The notes under the pieces: generated by a model
Database searches by the model: none
Told to the model about the DNA's origin: nothing
The model's input: the letters and a program-made list of their open reading frames with translations, nothing else
DNA from: an uncultured Enterovibrio sp.
GTDB lineage: Bacteria; Pseudomonadota; Gammaproteobacteria; Enterobacterales; Vibrionaceae
DNA: 32,890 nucleotides
Reading direction: 5' to 3'
Assembly (NCBI GenBank): GCA_947041315.1
Contig: CAMRDW010000014.1
Coordinates: 1 to 32,890 of the forward strand
In this document: positions 7,963-16,518 of the stretch, piece by piece
Layout of the letters: each line of letters opens with the position of its first letter
Numbering within the stretch: the stretch's first letter is position 1
Program-made: the position numbers and the translations under genes

Positions 7963-9000
7963 ATGAAAAAAACAGTCAGCATCATTGCTCTTCTCGTCGC
8001 CCTTTCGCCTCTGGCTAATGCACAAGACGAGTCAAACTTCTATCTTGGCGCCCGTGTTGGTGCATCTCTACTTGACAACACGTGCTCAACGACAGACTGC
8101 ACAAGTAAAGCTGTTGCAGGCGGCATCATTGCCGGATATGACTTTGCGAATGGATTTTCAATCGAATCAACTTATGATTATTTAGGTGATTTTGAAATCA
8201 GAGAAAGCAACGCTGGTGTTTCTGAATTGAAAAAAGGCGATTTAACCACCTTTACCCTTGCACCAAAATTGAATTTCGGTATCACTGAAAATACGGGCAT
8301 TTACGGTAAAGTGGGTGCGGTTCTATGGGACTGGAATAACAATAAAACCCCAGCAAGCGAAGTTTCTTTATTGACCGCTTTAGGTCTTGAGCACAGAGCA
8401 TCAGATCTTGTTAACTTACGTTTAGAGTATCAATACACGCCTGAAATGGCTCTTGGCGCTGCAAACGCAAACCCCCTTGCAACAAATCACCATTATATTT
8501 CTGCAGGCATTACATTCCATTTTGGTCGCGCATCATCAGACGTTTCGGCTCCAGTTGAAGACGATTCTTACCTGAATGAAGAAGCTTATGATGACACTGC
8601 AGTTGTAGAAGAGTCTGTTGTTGTCGAAACAGAACAAGTTATTATCAATGAAGCAACTCAAGACGCCAGCTTCTTGTTTGGAAGTGACGAACTTTCAGCT
8701 CAAGCACAAACATCTCTTGAGCCCATGCTGAAACGTCTACAAGATAACACAGCAGCAACAGCCGTTATTATCGGAAACACGGATAATACGGGTACAGAAG
8801 AATTCAACGAAAAATTATCTGTTAAACGTGCACAAACGGTTGCAGATTACTTCAACAACAACGGCATTACCACTGAGCGTATGACTGTAACAGGTCGCGG
8901 AAGCACTGATCCTGTCGCAACAAACGACACGAAAGAAGGCCGTTCATTAAACCGTCGTGTTGTTGTTACATCTCCTGAATTTGTTATTGAACAAGAATAA
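7963..9000 (+). CDS. OmpA-like outer-membrane protein (beta-barrel plus peptidoglycan-binding domain)
   Basis: 345 aa; ATG 7963 preceded by GGAG (GAAATGGAGTAACTATC). Residues 1-20 are a signal peptide cut after ANA. Residues about 21-187 form an eight-stranded OmpA-type barrel of alternating aromatic strands, ending HYISAGITFHFG with the terminal-aromatic pattern of outer-membrane barrels; two cysteines (TCSTTDC) could form a loop disulfide. An acidic linker (about 190-225) leads to an OmpA C-terminal domain (about 228-342) with NEKLSVKRAQTVADYF and SLNRRVVV, which binds the peptidoglycan diaminopimelate. It anchors the outer membrane to the wall. Probably highly expressed: long leader, strong terminator at 9020. 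Confidence 0.92.
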   Translation: MKKTVSIIALLVALSPLANAQDESNFYLGARVGASLLDNTCSTTDCTSKAVAGGIIAGYDFANGFSIESTYDYLGDFEIRESNAGVSELKKGDLTTFTLAPKLNFGITENTGIYGKVGAVLWDWNNNKTPASEVSLLTALGLEHRASDLVNLRLEYQYTPEMALGAANANPLATNHHYISAGITFHFGRASSDVSAPVEDDSYLNEEAYDDTAVVEESVVVETEQVIINEATQDASFLFGSDELSAQAQTSLEPMLKRLQDNTAATAVIIGNTDNTGTEEFNEKLSVKRAQTVADYFNNNGITTERMTVTGRGSTDPVATNDTKEGRSLNRRVVVTSPEFVIEQE

Positions 9001-9019
9001 CATCTACTTGATTTAAATA

Positions 9020-9050
9020 AAAAGCCACGTCATATCGTGGCTTTTTTATT
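9020..9050 (+). terminator. Rho-independent terminator of the OmpA-like gene
   Basis: AAAAGCCACG (9020-9029) and CGTGGC (9036-9041), then TTTTTTATTTTT. A short perfect stem with a clean T run. Confidence 0.9.
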
Positions 9051-9255
9051 TTTAATCAACACGTTCCATCCCCTTCCCTTCTTTCTAAAATTCCCCTTCT
9101 TCTCTGACTCTTTTAAAACTTTAACCTGATTTATTTTCCTGATCTTGAAACAAAAAATAATCTCTCAATAAGAAAGGAGTGAATATTTCTGCAACTTTCT
9201 GTTTTTACTGCCACAATTTGTTACATTTTGAGAAAATATAACAGGTGAAGCACTT

Positions 9256-9939
9256 ATGAGAAAAACAAACGTCGTCACAACAGAAGATGTTTTACTTAAA
9301 CTTTGTCAATCCGTCACAGGAGTGCTTACGAAAGCAAGTGATTCTCCAGTTCACCATTCTGCCATGGTTCAAAAAATCAATAAAACCAGTTTAAAACCAG
9401 ATTTGGGCTGCTTTGTGCTTTTTGATGGCGGGTTCTCTGGGCTGGTTGTCATTAATTTTGAAGCCAAAGCAGCACTTGAAATCTACTCAAAATACATGAC
9501 ACACATGGGGATCCCGCAAGAAGAGCTTGCAAGCTTGCATACATCCGACGAGGTTTCCGACGTACTTGGGGAATTAATGAACCAAATTGTGGGCGATTTC
9601 ACCGGAAAAATACGTCGTTCGCTCCAAACGAACATCACTCAAAATCAACCCAAAATGATCGTGATAAATAAAAATATCAATGTCACTATCGACAATAACA
9701 TAGACAACCCGATAGCACGAAGGGTCAGCTTTACGACAGAAGAGAATAATATTTTTTATCTTGAACTCTCCATGGAGCGCACCGAGTTTATTCAGCTTGA
9801 AGAATTTGAAGAGCATGAAGAGATGACTCCTGACGACATTCTCAATGAAGAGCTCACTAAAACGGAAAAAAAACAAAGTGATAAAAAAAGGAGCGCCTCC
9901 TTGCATGAAAATTCATTGACGGACGATTTAGGCATTTGA
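9256..9939 (+). CDS. DUF3334 protein with CheX-type phosphatase motif
   Basis: 227 aa; ATG 9256 with AGGTGA at 9243-9248. I recognise the DUF3334 family of Vibrio and Shewanella relatives from MRKTNVVTTEDVLLKLCQS, CFVLFDGGFSGLVVIN and RTEFIQLEEFEEHEE. No function is assigned to DUF3334 that I know of. The segment D102-VLG-E106-LM-N109 and P132 fits D/S-x3-E-x2-N-x22-P exactly, the CheC/CheX/FliY signature for dephosphorylating CheY-P, and the alternating strand/helix pattern is compatible with that fold. The C-terminal 40 residues are acidic then Lys-rich and probably disordered. No signal peptide or membrane segment, so cytoplasmic. No chemotaxis genes are nearby; it stands alone between terminators. 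Confidence 0.85.
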   Translation: MRKTNVVTTEDVLLKLCQSVTGVLTKASDSPVHHSAMVQKINKTSLKPDLGCFVLFDGGFSGLVVINFEAKAALEIYSKYMTHMGIPQEELASLHTSDEVSDVLGELMNQIVGDFTGKIRRSLQTNITQNQPKMIVINKNINVTIDNNIDNPIARRVSFTTEENNIFYLELSMERTEFIQLEEFEEHEEMTPDDILNEELTKTEKKQSDKKRSASLHENSLTDDLGI

Positions 9940-10099
9940 ACCTTTTTTTCAAAAAAGGGGATACAAAAAAGGACAGCCGCATTTTGACTGGCCTTTGATC
10001 TTTTTAAGAGGGCTTGTCTTATTGTTTTTTGGCTTGCTCGCCCCCTTTTTATCTCCTCCTTTCTTGTTTTTTCTTTCGCTTATATGATATACATCAATT

Positions 10100-10160
10100 C
10101 ATACTCAAGATATTTGAAGACCCGCCTAACAAGCCTGTCTTTTCAAAAGTGGCAGGTATC
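10100..10160 (+). repeat. Shortened ERIC-like copy 3
   Basis: Left terminus-like ATACTCAAGATATTTGAAGA at 10101 is joined after about 20 bases to a right-terminus-like TTTTCAAAAGTGGCAGGTAT. The middle is deleted; total about 61 bp. ERIC elements commonly have internally deleted forms. Confidence 0.45.
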
Positions 10161-10345
10161 ATGCCCATCCCATTAAGGTGTTATAGCAATTAGAGTCAGT
10201 CGTTAAGCAGAAATTGCACTGGAAAAATCACGCAAAACAAGGCTGGATTTTTTTATAACGGGTTATTCTCATTGAGAAATTCATAAAGATGTTATCGGTG
10301 ATTTTAACAAGATAAGAATGATCAAATGTTCAATGGGATGGGTAT
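10161..10345. mobile_element. Candidate MITE with 14-bp terminal inverted repeats
   Basis: ATGCCCATCCCATT at 10161-10174 is matched at the other end by AATGGGATGGGTAT at 10332-10345, an inverted repeat with one mismatch; the inner 11 bp (CCCATCCCATT, 10164-10174 and 10332-10342) are perfect and span 179 bp. There is no ORF long enough for a transposase. I cannot name the parent insertion sequence. Its left side adjoins the shortened ERIC-like copy. Confidence 0.6.
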
Positions 10346-10415
10346 AAACAGGGCTTGTACTTTTCCCCGTAAAGCGTCACATACCACCTTGCTCAGCAGC
10401 GCACTCTTTCTTTAT

Positions 10416-10446
10416 GAAACTGCATCTTCATATCACTTGGGTATAT
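10416..10446 (-). repeat. ERIC-like terminal fragment, copy 4
   Basis: Reads on the minus strand as TATACCCAAGTGATATGAAG followed by ATGCAGTTTC, i.e. a left terminus directly joined to part of a right end. The GGGTATA end runs into TAAT and so creates TATAAT at 10444-10449 just upstream of the MATE gene. Confidence 0.55.
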
Positions 10447-10496
10447 AATAAAATCCTTTCTCCGTTTCCTTTTGAGCATTTTTGGAGTCATTCTCG

Positions 10497-11867
10497 GTGC
10501 AAAATTATCGCAAAGAAGCCAAGTCTATCATTAAGTTAGGCATTCCTGTTTTTATCGCACAGCTCGCTCAAACATCCATGGGGTTTGTTGATACCGTCAT
10601 GGCCGGCGGAGTCAGTGCGACTGATATGGCCGCTGTCGCCGTCGCATCGAGCATATGGTTGCCTTCGATTCTCTTTGGTATTGGTATTTTAATGGCCATG
10701 ATCCCTATCATTTCACAGCTAAATGGTTCTGGTCGACAACATAAAATTCCATTCCAAGTCCAACAAGGCATTTATATTTCTCTCTTTTTATCCGTTCCCA
10801 TTTGCGCCGTATTGTTTAACGCAGGTTATATCGTTGAACTTATGGAGGTTGATAAGACATTAGCCGATAAAACAATCGGTTACTTACACGCCGTCATTTT
10901 TGCGGTGCCTGCTTTTTTACTTTTTCAAGCCTTACGAAACCTCGCGGAAGGGATTTCATTGACCACCCCCGCCATGATCATTGGCTTTATGGGATTGGCC
11001 ATCAATGTCCCTTTAAACTGGATTTTTGTTTACGGTAAATTGGGCGCGCCAGCACTGGGTGGGGTCGGTTGTGGTGTAGCAACCACCATCGTCTACTGGT
11101 TGATGTTGTTCGCCATGTTCTTCTACATCATGCTCAACAAACGCTTAAGCAGAATGCAAGCCTTTCATCACTTTTCAAAACCGGATTTTAAAGCCCTTAG
11201 CCGGATCTTTAAAATGGGCTTTCCTGTTGCGGCTGCTTTGTTTTTTGAAGTCACTTTGTTTGCTGTTATCGCCTTGCTGGTCGCCCCTCTTGGCTCTGTT
11301 GTCGTTGCGGCGCACCAAATTGCCATTAATTTTTCGTCCATGCTCTTCATGTTACCCATGAGCTTGGCCATCGCGGTCAGTATTCGAGTCAGTCATCAGC
11401 TGGGTGAAAAATCCGTTGAGGGCGCAGCAAGAGCGGCCAAATTAGGGATTTTTATTGGTTTTTTTGCCGCCATGATTACCGCCACCTTCACGGTCATTTT
11501 TAGAGAAGCCATTATTCAGCTTTATACCGACAACACAGAGGTGGTCGTCATTGCCGCCAATCTGATGCTGCTCGCTGCGGTTTACCAGTGTACCGATGCC
11601 ATACAAGTTGTCGCAGCGGGAGCATTGCGAGGCTATAAAGACATGCGTGCCATTTTTGAGCGCACCTTTGTGGCCTATTGGATCTTAGGCGTCCCTGTTG
11701 GCTATGTGCTCGCGATGACAAATTGGGTTGTCGAACCCATGGGCGTCTATGGATTTTGGATAGGCATTATCATTGGTTTGACGGCGGCCGCCATTTTATT
11801 GGGGATGCGTCTTTACTGGATTCGTAAACAACCCATTGAGTTTCAACTTGAAATGGCTGAAAAATAA
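10497..11867 (+). CDS. MATE family multidrug exporter (NorM-like)
   Basis: 456 aa from the GTG at 10497, which has GGAG at 10484-10487 nine bases upstream; a TTG at 10482 overlaps that ribosome site and is not the start. About twelve hydrophobic segments in two MatE repeats (about 12-225 and 240-445). Recognisable marks: QTSMGFVDTVMAGG near TM1-2, NVPLNWIFVYGKLGAPALGG, and the repeat-2 counterpart LRGYKDMRAIFE followed by the WILGVPVGYVLA segment. Such exporters use Na+ or H+ gradients to expel cationic drugs and dyes; the substrate is unknown here. It is monocistronic. The promoter may be built partly from the ERIC-like end at 10416-10446. Confidence 0.9.
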   Translation: MQNYRKEAKSIIKLGIPVFIAQLAQTSMGFVDTVMAGGVSATDMAAVAVASSIWLPSILFGIGILMAMIPIISQLNGSGRQHKIPFQVQQGIYISLFLSVPICAVLFNAGYIVELMEVDKTLADKTIGYLHAVIFAVPAFLLFQALRNLAEGISLTTPAMIIGFMGLAINVPLNWIFVYGKLGAPALGGVGCGVATTIVYWLMLFAMFFYIMLNKRLSRMQAFHHFSKPDFKALSRIFKMGFPVAAALFFEVTLFAVIALLVAPLGSVVVAAHQIAINFSSMLFMLPMSLAIAVSIRVSHQLGEKSVEGAARAAKLGIFIGFFAAMITATFTVIFREAIIQLYTDNTEVVVIAANLMLLAAVYQCTDAIQVVAAGALRGYKDMRAIFERTFVAYWILGVPVGYVLAMTNWVVEPMGVYGFWIGIIIGLTAAAILLGMRLYWIRKQPIEFQLEMAEK

Positions 11868-11934
11868 TCGATTTTATGAGGTCAAATATAGGGTGATCCA
11901 CGCCCTTTCTAACCCCATCAAATAAGCCAAAACC

Positions 11935-11965
11935 TTCACCAGGTCAGTGTCATTGACCTGGTGAA
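11935..11965 (+). terminator. Perfect hairpin after the MATE gene
   Basis: TTCACCAGGTCA (11935-11946) and TGACCTGGTGAA (11954-11965) form a 12-bp stem with a 7-base loop. No T run follows, so it is either an RNA-stabilising 3' hairpin or an inverted-repeat protein site rather than a classical terminator. Confidence 0.4.
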
Positions 11966-11995
11966 CGTCCACAACCCGCTCCAAGACAGCGGATA

Positions 11996-12044
11996 CACAG
12001 AGACTTCACGCACGCCTCTAGCATCCTCAAATCTCTTGGTGTAT
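11996..12044 (-). repeat. ERIC-like repeat, partial copy 5
   Basis: On the minus strand reads ATACACCAAGAGATTTGAGG then ATGC and a GCGTGAAGTC block, matching the left half of the family with several changes. Confidence 0.5.
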
Positions 12045-12145
12045 CTGCCTCTTTGAACACAGCTCATTCAAGGCTCCCCCGTCATAACCGTTTGTTTTAA
12101 AATTATCAATTTGTCCCCCCCCCCTTTTTAAACTTGGCAACAAAA

Positions 12146-12168
12146 AAAGCGCACTGAGCGCCCTTCCC
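12146..12168 (-). terminator. Minus-strand terminator-like hairpin
   Basis: On the minus strand GCGCTCAGTGCGC is followed by TTTTTTT. No minus-strand gene feeds it, so it may block antisense transcription or be a relic. Confidence 0.35.
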
Positions 12169-12200
12169 TTACAAAGAAAATACCCCCAGAAAGAAGAAAG

Positions 12201-12209
12201 TGAGATAAT
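12201..12209 (+). promoter_or_regulatory. Extended -10 promoter candidate for queE
   Basis: TGAGATAAT at 12201-12209 fits the TGn-TATAAT extended -10; there is no good -35. It lies 28 bases before the queE ATG. Confidence 0.35.
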
Positions 12210-12236
12210 CGCTTTTTATTCAGATAGAGGGGCAAG

Positions 12237-12899
12237 ATGTACAAGATAAATGAAATCTTTGAAAGCCTTCAAGGGGAAGGGGCCTTTACTGGGCTGCCTT
12301 CTGTTTTTCTTCGTCTTCAAGGCTGCCTTGTCGGTTGTGCTTGGTGCGATACAAAACAAACATGGGAGACGCGTTCAGAAGATGAAACCAGCTTTGAAGA
12401 GATCATTGAGAAAAAAACAGACAGCCCTCTTTGGGCAAAGACAACAACAGAGACTCTTTTAAATCATATTCATCACGCCTTTAAAGCAAAACATCTCGTG
12501 ATCACCGGCGGTGAGCCTTGTATGGTCGATTTACGTCCTCTCACCGAGGCCTTCGAACTCAAAGGGTATCGTTGCCAAATCGAAACCAGTGGGACTTATC
12601 CCATTAAAGCCAGTCAAAATGCATGGGTGACCGTGTCACCAAAAGTAGGAATGCGGGGAAAGCGCCCAATACTTCAAGAGGCCCTTGAACGCGCCAATGA
12701 AATCAAGCACCCTGTAGGCACAGATTCTGACATCGAAAACTTGAAAGATTTGCTAAAACAGATTGATATAAAAGATAAAATCATCTCTGTTCAACCTATC
12801 AGTCAAAAAGAGAAGGCCACGTCCTTGTGTATTGAAATGTGCCTAAAATACAACTGGCGACTTTCGCTTCAAACTCACAAATACCTGCGTATTGCTTAA
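12237..12899 (+). CDS. queE: 7-carboxy-7-deazaguanine synthase QueE (radical SAM)
   Basis: Converts 6-carboxytetrahydropterin (CPH4, the QueD product) to 7-carboxy-7-deazaguanine on the way to preQ0 and the tRNA base queuosine. 220 aa, typical length. ATG 12237, with AGAGGGGCAAG as ribosome site. The N-terminal LQGEGAFTG substrate segment (about 11-19) precedes the 4Fe-4S cluster motif C30-LVG-C34-AW-C37, then VITGGEPCM (SAM-binding GGE) at about 88. Convergent with queD, 28 bp apart, with no terminator between them, so the transcripts probably overlap at their 3' ends. Confidence 0.95.
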   Translation: MYKINEIFESLQGEGAFTGLPSVFLRLQGCLVGCAWCDTKQTWETRSEDETSFEEIIEKKTDSPLWAKTTTETLLNHIHHAFKAKHLVITGGEPCMVDLRPLTEAFELKGYRCQIETSGTYPIKASQNAWVTVSPKVGMRGKRPILQEALERANEIKHPVGTDSDIENLKDLLKQIDIKDKIISVQPISQKEKATSLCIEMCLKYNWRLSLQTHKYLRIA

Positions 12900-12927
12900 A
12901 AAAAGACGTCCCTTCGCGCCCATTTCA

Positions 12928-13293
12928 TCAAGCACTGCCCGTATAAATGCAACCTGCGGTGCAGGTTTCTTTGATCATGATTTTACTTAATAAGGGCAAT
13001 TCTGGCTTCAGTTTATCCCAAATCCAGCGGGCGAGCACTTCGCTTGTTGGATTTTCAAGCCCTTGAATATCATTAAGATAATAATGATCAAGAGAGTCAT
13101 AAATAGGTTTAAACGCGCGTTTTATTTCAGAAAAATCCATCACCCAACCGGTGACCGCGTCCACTTCACCACAAACATAAAGACGCACAAGAAAAGAATG
13201 GCCATGTAAACGCCCACATTTATGCCCTTCGGGAACCCGAGGCAAACGATGCGCCGCTTCAAACATAAATTCTTTAAAGAGTTCTGTTGACAT
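12928..13293 (-). CDS. queD: 6-carboxytetrahydropterin synthase QueD
   Basis: Makes CPH4 from dihydroneopterin triphosphate, the FolE product, in queuosine synthesis. 121 aa from the ATG at 13293, whose product begins [18 protein letters not shown], nearly the same as E. coli QueD; GAGAAAG lies just upstream. A second in-frame ATG four codons upstream is less likely. Zinc histidines H15, H30 and H32 and the catalytic cysteine C26 are present in [20 protein letters not shown] and the ETCTAGCIY end are also conserved. It is divergent from asnS, with a 280-bp region between. Confidence 0.96.
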   Translation of the reverse strand: MSTELFKEFMFEAAHRLPRVPEGHKCGRLHGHSFLVRLYVCGEVDAVTGWVMDFSEIKRAFKPIYDSLDHYYLNDIQGLENPTSEVLARWIWDKLKPELPLLSKIMIKETCTAGCIYTGSA

Positions 13294-13450
13294 AGTCTTT
13301 CTCATTTTTAATAAATTTTTTCTGAACGCTGATCCTACTGAAAAGCAGGCATAAGCTCAAATTGAAAAACAAGAAATTTCGCACTTTTTTAGGCTAAAAC
13401 CCTCAATGACACGCTTTATCTAGAAAAACGTACAGCGCACGTTTAAGGGG

Positions 13451-13494
13451 CTTTATCGCGCGTGTCTTCACCTTGAGGTGATGAGTGGATAAAG
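13451..13494 (+). promoter_or_regulatory. Structured leader hairpin upstream of asnS
   Basis: CTTTATC (13451-13457) pairs with GATAAAG (13488-13494) and encloses an inner perfect stem TCACCT/AGGTGA (13468-13481). Lies about 30 bases before the terminator-like hairpin at 13523-13552. Confidence 0.4.
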
Positions 13495-13522
13495 GTAAAC
13501 TGAAGCGTGAAACGAATCATTT

Positions 13523-13552
13523 AAACCTGCAGAGATTTTCATCAGGTTTTTT
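13523..13552 (+). terminator. Attenuator-like terminator just before asnS
   Basis: AAACCTG (13523-13529) pairs with CAGGTTT (13543-13549) over a 13-base loop and is followed by a T run that ends at 13552, three bases before the GGAG used by asnS. Such a position suggests premature termination control. Confidence 0.5.
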
Positions 13553-13575
13553 CAATGGAGTTAAAAATAAAAATG

Positions 13576-14976
13576 ATGAACGATATGCCTGTCGCCGACG
13601 TTCTGAGCGGAAAAGCCACGGTAGACACAGAAATCACAGTTCGAGGTTGGATCCGTAGCCGTCGAGATTCAAAAGCGGGGATTTCTTTCCTTTCTATTTA
13701 TGACGGATCCTGTTTTGACTCGATTCAAGCGGTGGTCTCTTCTGATCTTAACAATTATAAAACCGATGTCTTACGCCTCACTACAGGCTGTTCTGTGGAA
13801 GTCACAGGACGCTGCACCGAAAGCCCAGGAGAAGGGCAAGCCTTTGAAATTCAAACCTCAAAAGTCACGGTTGTTGGTTGGGTAGAAGACGCAGAAACCT
13901 ACCCTATGGCAAAAACACGCCATTCCATTGAATACCTACGTGAAATAGCCCATCTTCGCCCGCGCAGTAATGTCATTGGCGCGGTTGCACGCGTTCGCAA
14001 TTGCTTGGCCCAAGCCATTCATCGTTTTTATCACGAAAACGGGTATTTTTGGGTTTCCGCGCCCCTTATAACGGCCTCTGACGCCGAAGGCGCGGGTGAA
14101 ATGTTCCGTGTTTCAACCCTTGATTTACAAAATCTCCCCCACACAGACAAGGGAGAAATTGATTTTAATGAAGATTTTTTTGGTAAAGAAACTTTCTTGA
14201 CGGTTTCAGGTCAACTGAATGCAGAAGCCTACGCCTGCGCCTTGAGCAAGGTCTATACATTTGGGCCCACCTTTCGCGCTGAAAATTCAAACACCAGTCG
14301 GCATTTAGCTGAATTTTGGATGGTCGAGCCAGAGCTGGCCTTTGCTGATTTAAACGACGTGGCCCACCTTGCAGAAAAAATGCTGAAATACGTCTTTAAA
14401 GCGGTATTGGAAGAGCGTCCTGATGACATGGCCTTTTTTGCAGATCGCATTGATAAAAATGCCATTACCCGTCTTGAAACCATTATTCACTCTGATTTTG
14501 TACAGCTCGACTACACCGATGCGGTTGAAATCTTAATGGCATCCAAGAAAACCTTTGAATTTCCTGTGACTTGGGGCATCGATTTGGCCTCAGAGCACGA
14601 GCGTTATCTTGCTGAAGACCACTTTAATGCCCCGGTGATTGTCAAAAACTACCCCAAAGACATCAAAGCCTTCTACATGCGTCTTAACGATGACGGAAAA
14701 ACCGTTGCAGCAATGGATGTGTTGGCCCCAGGTATTGGTGAAATCATTGGCGGCGCACAACGTGAAGAGCGACTTGATATCTTGGATGCACGCATGCGTG
14801 AGATGGGAATCGATCCTGAACACATGAACTGGTATCGTGATTTACGTCGTTATGGTACGGTGCCCCATGCTGGTTTTGGTTTAGGCTTTGAACGTTTGGT
14901 TTCTTACGTAACAGGCATGACAAACATCCGTGACGTGATCCCATTCCCGCGTAGCCCTCGCAGCGCAAACTTCTGA
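13576..14976 (+). CDS. asnS: Asparaginyl-tRNA synthetase
   Basis: Charges tRNA-Asn (class IIb). Start taken at ATG 13576 ([10 protein letters not shown]), which gives 466 aa, exactly the E. coli length and alignment; in-frame ATGs at 13555 and 13573 are possible, and the GGAG inside the first of them is the likely ribosome site. N-terminal OB-fold anticodon-binding domain (about 12-110, [18 protein letters not shown]), then the catalytic core with motif 2 ([17 protein letters not shown]) and motif 3 (GFGLGFERL) near the end. Intrinsic terminator at 14998. A hairpin-rich leader precedes it. tRNA-Asn is one of the four queuosine-modified tRNAs, and queD and queE lie just upstream. Confidence 0.97.
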   Translation: MNDMPVADVLSGKATVDTEITVRGWIRSRRDSKAGISFLSIYDGSCFDSIQAVVSSDLNNYKTDVLRLTTGCSVEVTGRCTESPGEGQAFEIQTSKVTVVGWVEDAETYPMAKTRHSIEYLREIAHLRPRSNVIGAVARVRNCLAQAIHRFYHENGYFWVSAPLITASDAEGAGEMFRVSTLDLQNLPHTDKGEIDFNEDFFGKETFLTVSGQLNAEAYACALSKVYTFGPTFRAENSNTSRHLAEFWMVEPELAFADLNDVAHLAEKMLKYVFKAVLEERPDDMAFFADRIDKNAITRLETIIHSDFVQLDYTDAVEILMASKKTFEFPVTWGIDLASEHERYLAEDHFNAPVIVKNYPKDIKAFYMRLNDDGKTVAAMDVLAPGIGEIIGGAQREERLDILDARMREMGIDPEHMNWYRDLRRYGTVPHAGFGLGFERLVSYVTGMTNIRDVIPFPRSPRSANF

Positions 14977-14997
14977 TCCCTTTCTCATTCTAAGTTG

Positions 14998-15030
14998 AAG
15001 ACCGTTTTATTTATACGGTCTTTTTTTGAT
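14998..15030 (+). terminator. Rho-independent terminator of asnS
   Basis: AAGACCGT (14998-15005) pairs with ACGGTC (15015-15020), followed by TTTTTTT. Confidence 0.88.
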
Positions 15031-15187
15031 TTTCAAATGCAAGAATGCTTAATTTATGGATATAAAATAATGCTCTAATTAAGTATTCGCAGACCACAAT
15101 ATTACGCTTTTTCATATACTCTACGTGTTTTTTATAAGAATTTATGAAGTGTTTCTTTCCATTTACCTCTTTTACTGGATAAAAAAT

Positions 15188-16381
15188 ATGTATGAAAACA
15201 TCATTGCAGCACCAGCAGACCCGATATTAGGACTGACTGACGACTTTAAAGCCGATCCTCGCCCAGATAAAATCAACCTGGGTGTGGGAATTTACAAAGA
15301 CGAAACCAGCAAAACCCCTGTTTTAAAAAGTGTTAAAAAAGCAGAAGCCAATATTCTTCAAAATGAAACCACAAAATCCTATTTAAGCATTCAAGGCTCG
15401 CCTGAATATGCGAATGCGGTACAAAAACTTTTGTTTGGCGAAGATGCCCACAGCATCGCCGAGCAATGCCTCAGAACAGCGCAATCTCCGGGTGGAACAG
15501 GGGCCTTGCGTTTGGGGGCTGAATTTATTAAACGGCACATAGGAGATGTCACGGTTTGGCTCAGCAACCCCACCTGGTCAAATCACCATGGCATTTTTTC
15601 TGCGGTCGACCTTGAAATCAAAGAATATCGTTATTACGATGCCCTCAATAAAACACTCGACTTTTCTTCCATGTTGTCGGATTTAAAAGGCGCAAGACCA
15701 GGGGACGTCGTTGTTTTTCATGGTTGTTGTCATAACCCAACAGGCATTGACCCCACCCCAAGCCAGTGGGATACCTTGGCTGCCCTTTGCAAAGAACAAG
15801 GCTTGCTGCCTATGTTTGATTTTGCATATCAAGGCTTTGCTCAAGGTGTGGATGAAGATGCAAGCAGTTTGCGCCAGATGGCAAAAAGCTGCCCTGAACT
15901 GCTGGTCGCCAACTCTTTTTCAAAAAACTTTGGCCTCTACAATGAACGCGTGGGTGCTTTGACGCTCCTTGCCAAAAATGCCGTTCAAGCAGAAAATGCC
16001 TTTAGTCAAATCAAGAGCATTGCCCGCGTAATTTATTCCAACCCACCCGCTCACGGTGCGGCCATCGTCACTGAAATTTTAAATAACCCCGCCCTTCGCA
16101 GCGAATGGGAAGAAGAGCTCGCCCAAATGCGCATCAGAATAAAAAAAATGCGTGAGCTTTTCGTTCAAACATTAAAAGAAGAAGGCGTCAGCACCGATTT
16201 TAAATTTATAAACAATCAAAATGGGATGTTTTCTTTTTCGGGCCTCAATCCAGCTCAAGTCAAACGTTTGAAAGAAGAATTCGGGGTCTTCATTCTGGGC
16301 TCAGGTCGGATCAGCGTTGCAGGGATGAGCCGAAAAAACATGCCCGCCTTGTGTAAAGCCATCGCCACAGTTTTAAAATAA
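15188..16381 (+). CDS. aspC: Aspartate aminotransferase (aromatic/aspartate)
   Basis: PLP enzyme swapping amino groups between aspartate and 2-oxoglutarate, and able to act on aromatic amino acids. 397 aa from ATG 15188 ([16 protein letters not shown]), one more than E. coli AspC; the 21 codons open upstream are hydrophobic and do not belong to the family. The PLP lysine is K246 in [14 protein letters not shown], the same number as in E. coli. NPTGIDPT (about 180-187), [10 protein letters not shown] and the C-terminal SGRISVAGM, with its carboxylate-binding arginine, are conserved. There is no strong ribosome site (AAAAAATATG). It is flanked by terminators on both sides, so it is its own unit. 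AspC and TyrB are close relatives; AspC is the better match. Confidence 0.93.
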   Translation: MYENIIAAPADPILGLTDDFKADPRPDKINLGVGIYKDETSKTPVLKSVKKAEANILQNETTKSYLSIQGSPEYANAVQKLLFGEDAHSIAEQCLRTAQSPGGTGALRLGAEFIKRHIGDVTVWLSNPTWSNHHGIFSAVDLEIKEYRYYDALNKTLDFSSMLSDLKGARPGDVVVFHGCCHNPTGIDPTPSQWDTLAALCKEQGLLPMFDFAYQGFAQGVDEDASSLRQMAKSCPELLVANSFSKNFGLYNERVGALTLLAKNAVQAENAFSQIKSIARVIYSNPPAHGAAIVTEILNNPALRSEWEEELAQMRIRIKKMRELFVQTLKEEGVSTDFKFINNQNGMFSFSGLNPAQVKRLKEEFGVFILGSGRISVAGMSRKNMPALCKAIATVLK

Positions 16382-16410
16382 GTGTTTATCTAACCCTTCT
16401 TTTGTCTCCA

Positions 16411-16442
16411 AAAAAAAGCGCCATTAAGCGCTTTTTTATTTT
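16411..16442 (+). terminator. Rho-independent terminator of aspC
   Basis: AAAAGCGC and GCGCTTTT around the loop CATTAA (16421-16426), ending in TTTTTTATTTTTT. Confidence 0.88.
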
Positions 16443-16518
16443 TTATGAAAAGATCATCTCAGCTTGAGAACGATGAAGATACGAGGGTTTATCGCTTCAT
16501 CTTTAGATGCCTTCGCCG

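Larger units (their letters stand above)
9940..10496. other. Repeat-rich intergenic region upstream of the MATE gene
   Basis: About 557 bases with no credible ORF. It contains a shortened ERIC-like copy (10100-10160), a 179-bp inverted-repeat element (10161-10345) and an ERIC-like terminal fragment in opposite orientation (10416-10446). Confidence 0.7.
11868..12236. other. Intergenic region between the MATE gene and queE
   Basis: 369 bases with no supported ORF. It holds a perfect 12-bp-stem hairpin (11935-11965), a degraded ERIC-like end (11996-12044), a run of ten C (12115-12124), a minus-strand terminator-like hairpin (12146-12168) and an extended -10 element before queE. I looked for a preQ1 aptamer and found none. 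Confidence 0.6.

Noticed and set aside
9574-9906. 110-codon minus-strand ORF inside the DUF3334 gene
   Set aside because: Antisense shadow of a well-supported coding region.
10161-10345. Insertion-sequence remnant with transposase
   Set aside because: No frame in the 179-bp interval encodes a recognisable transposase part; kept as a MITE candidate only.
12146-12236. preQ1 riboswitch upstream of queE
   Set aside because: I looked for the conserved CTA/ACTA-type aptamer and A-rich tail and did not find them.
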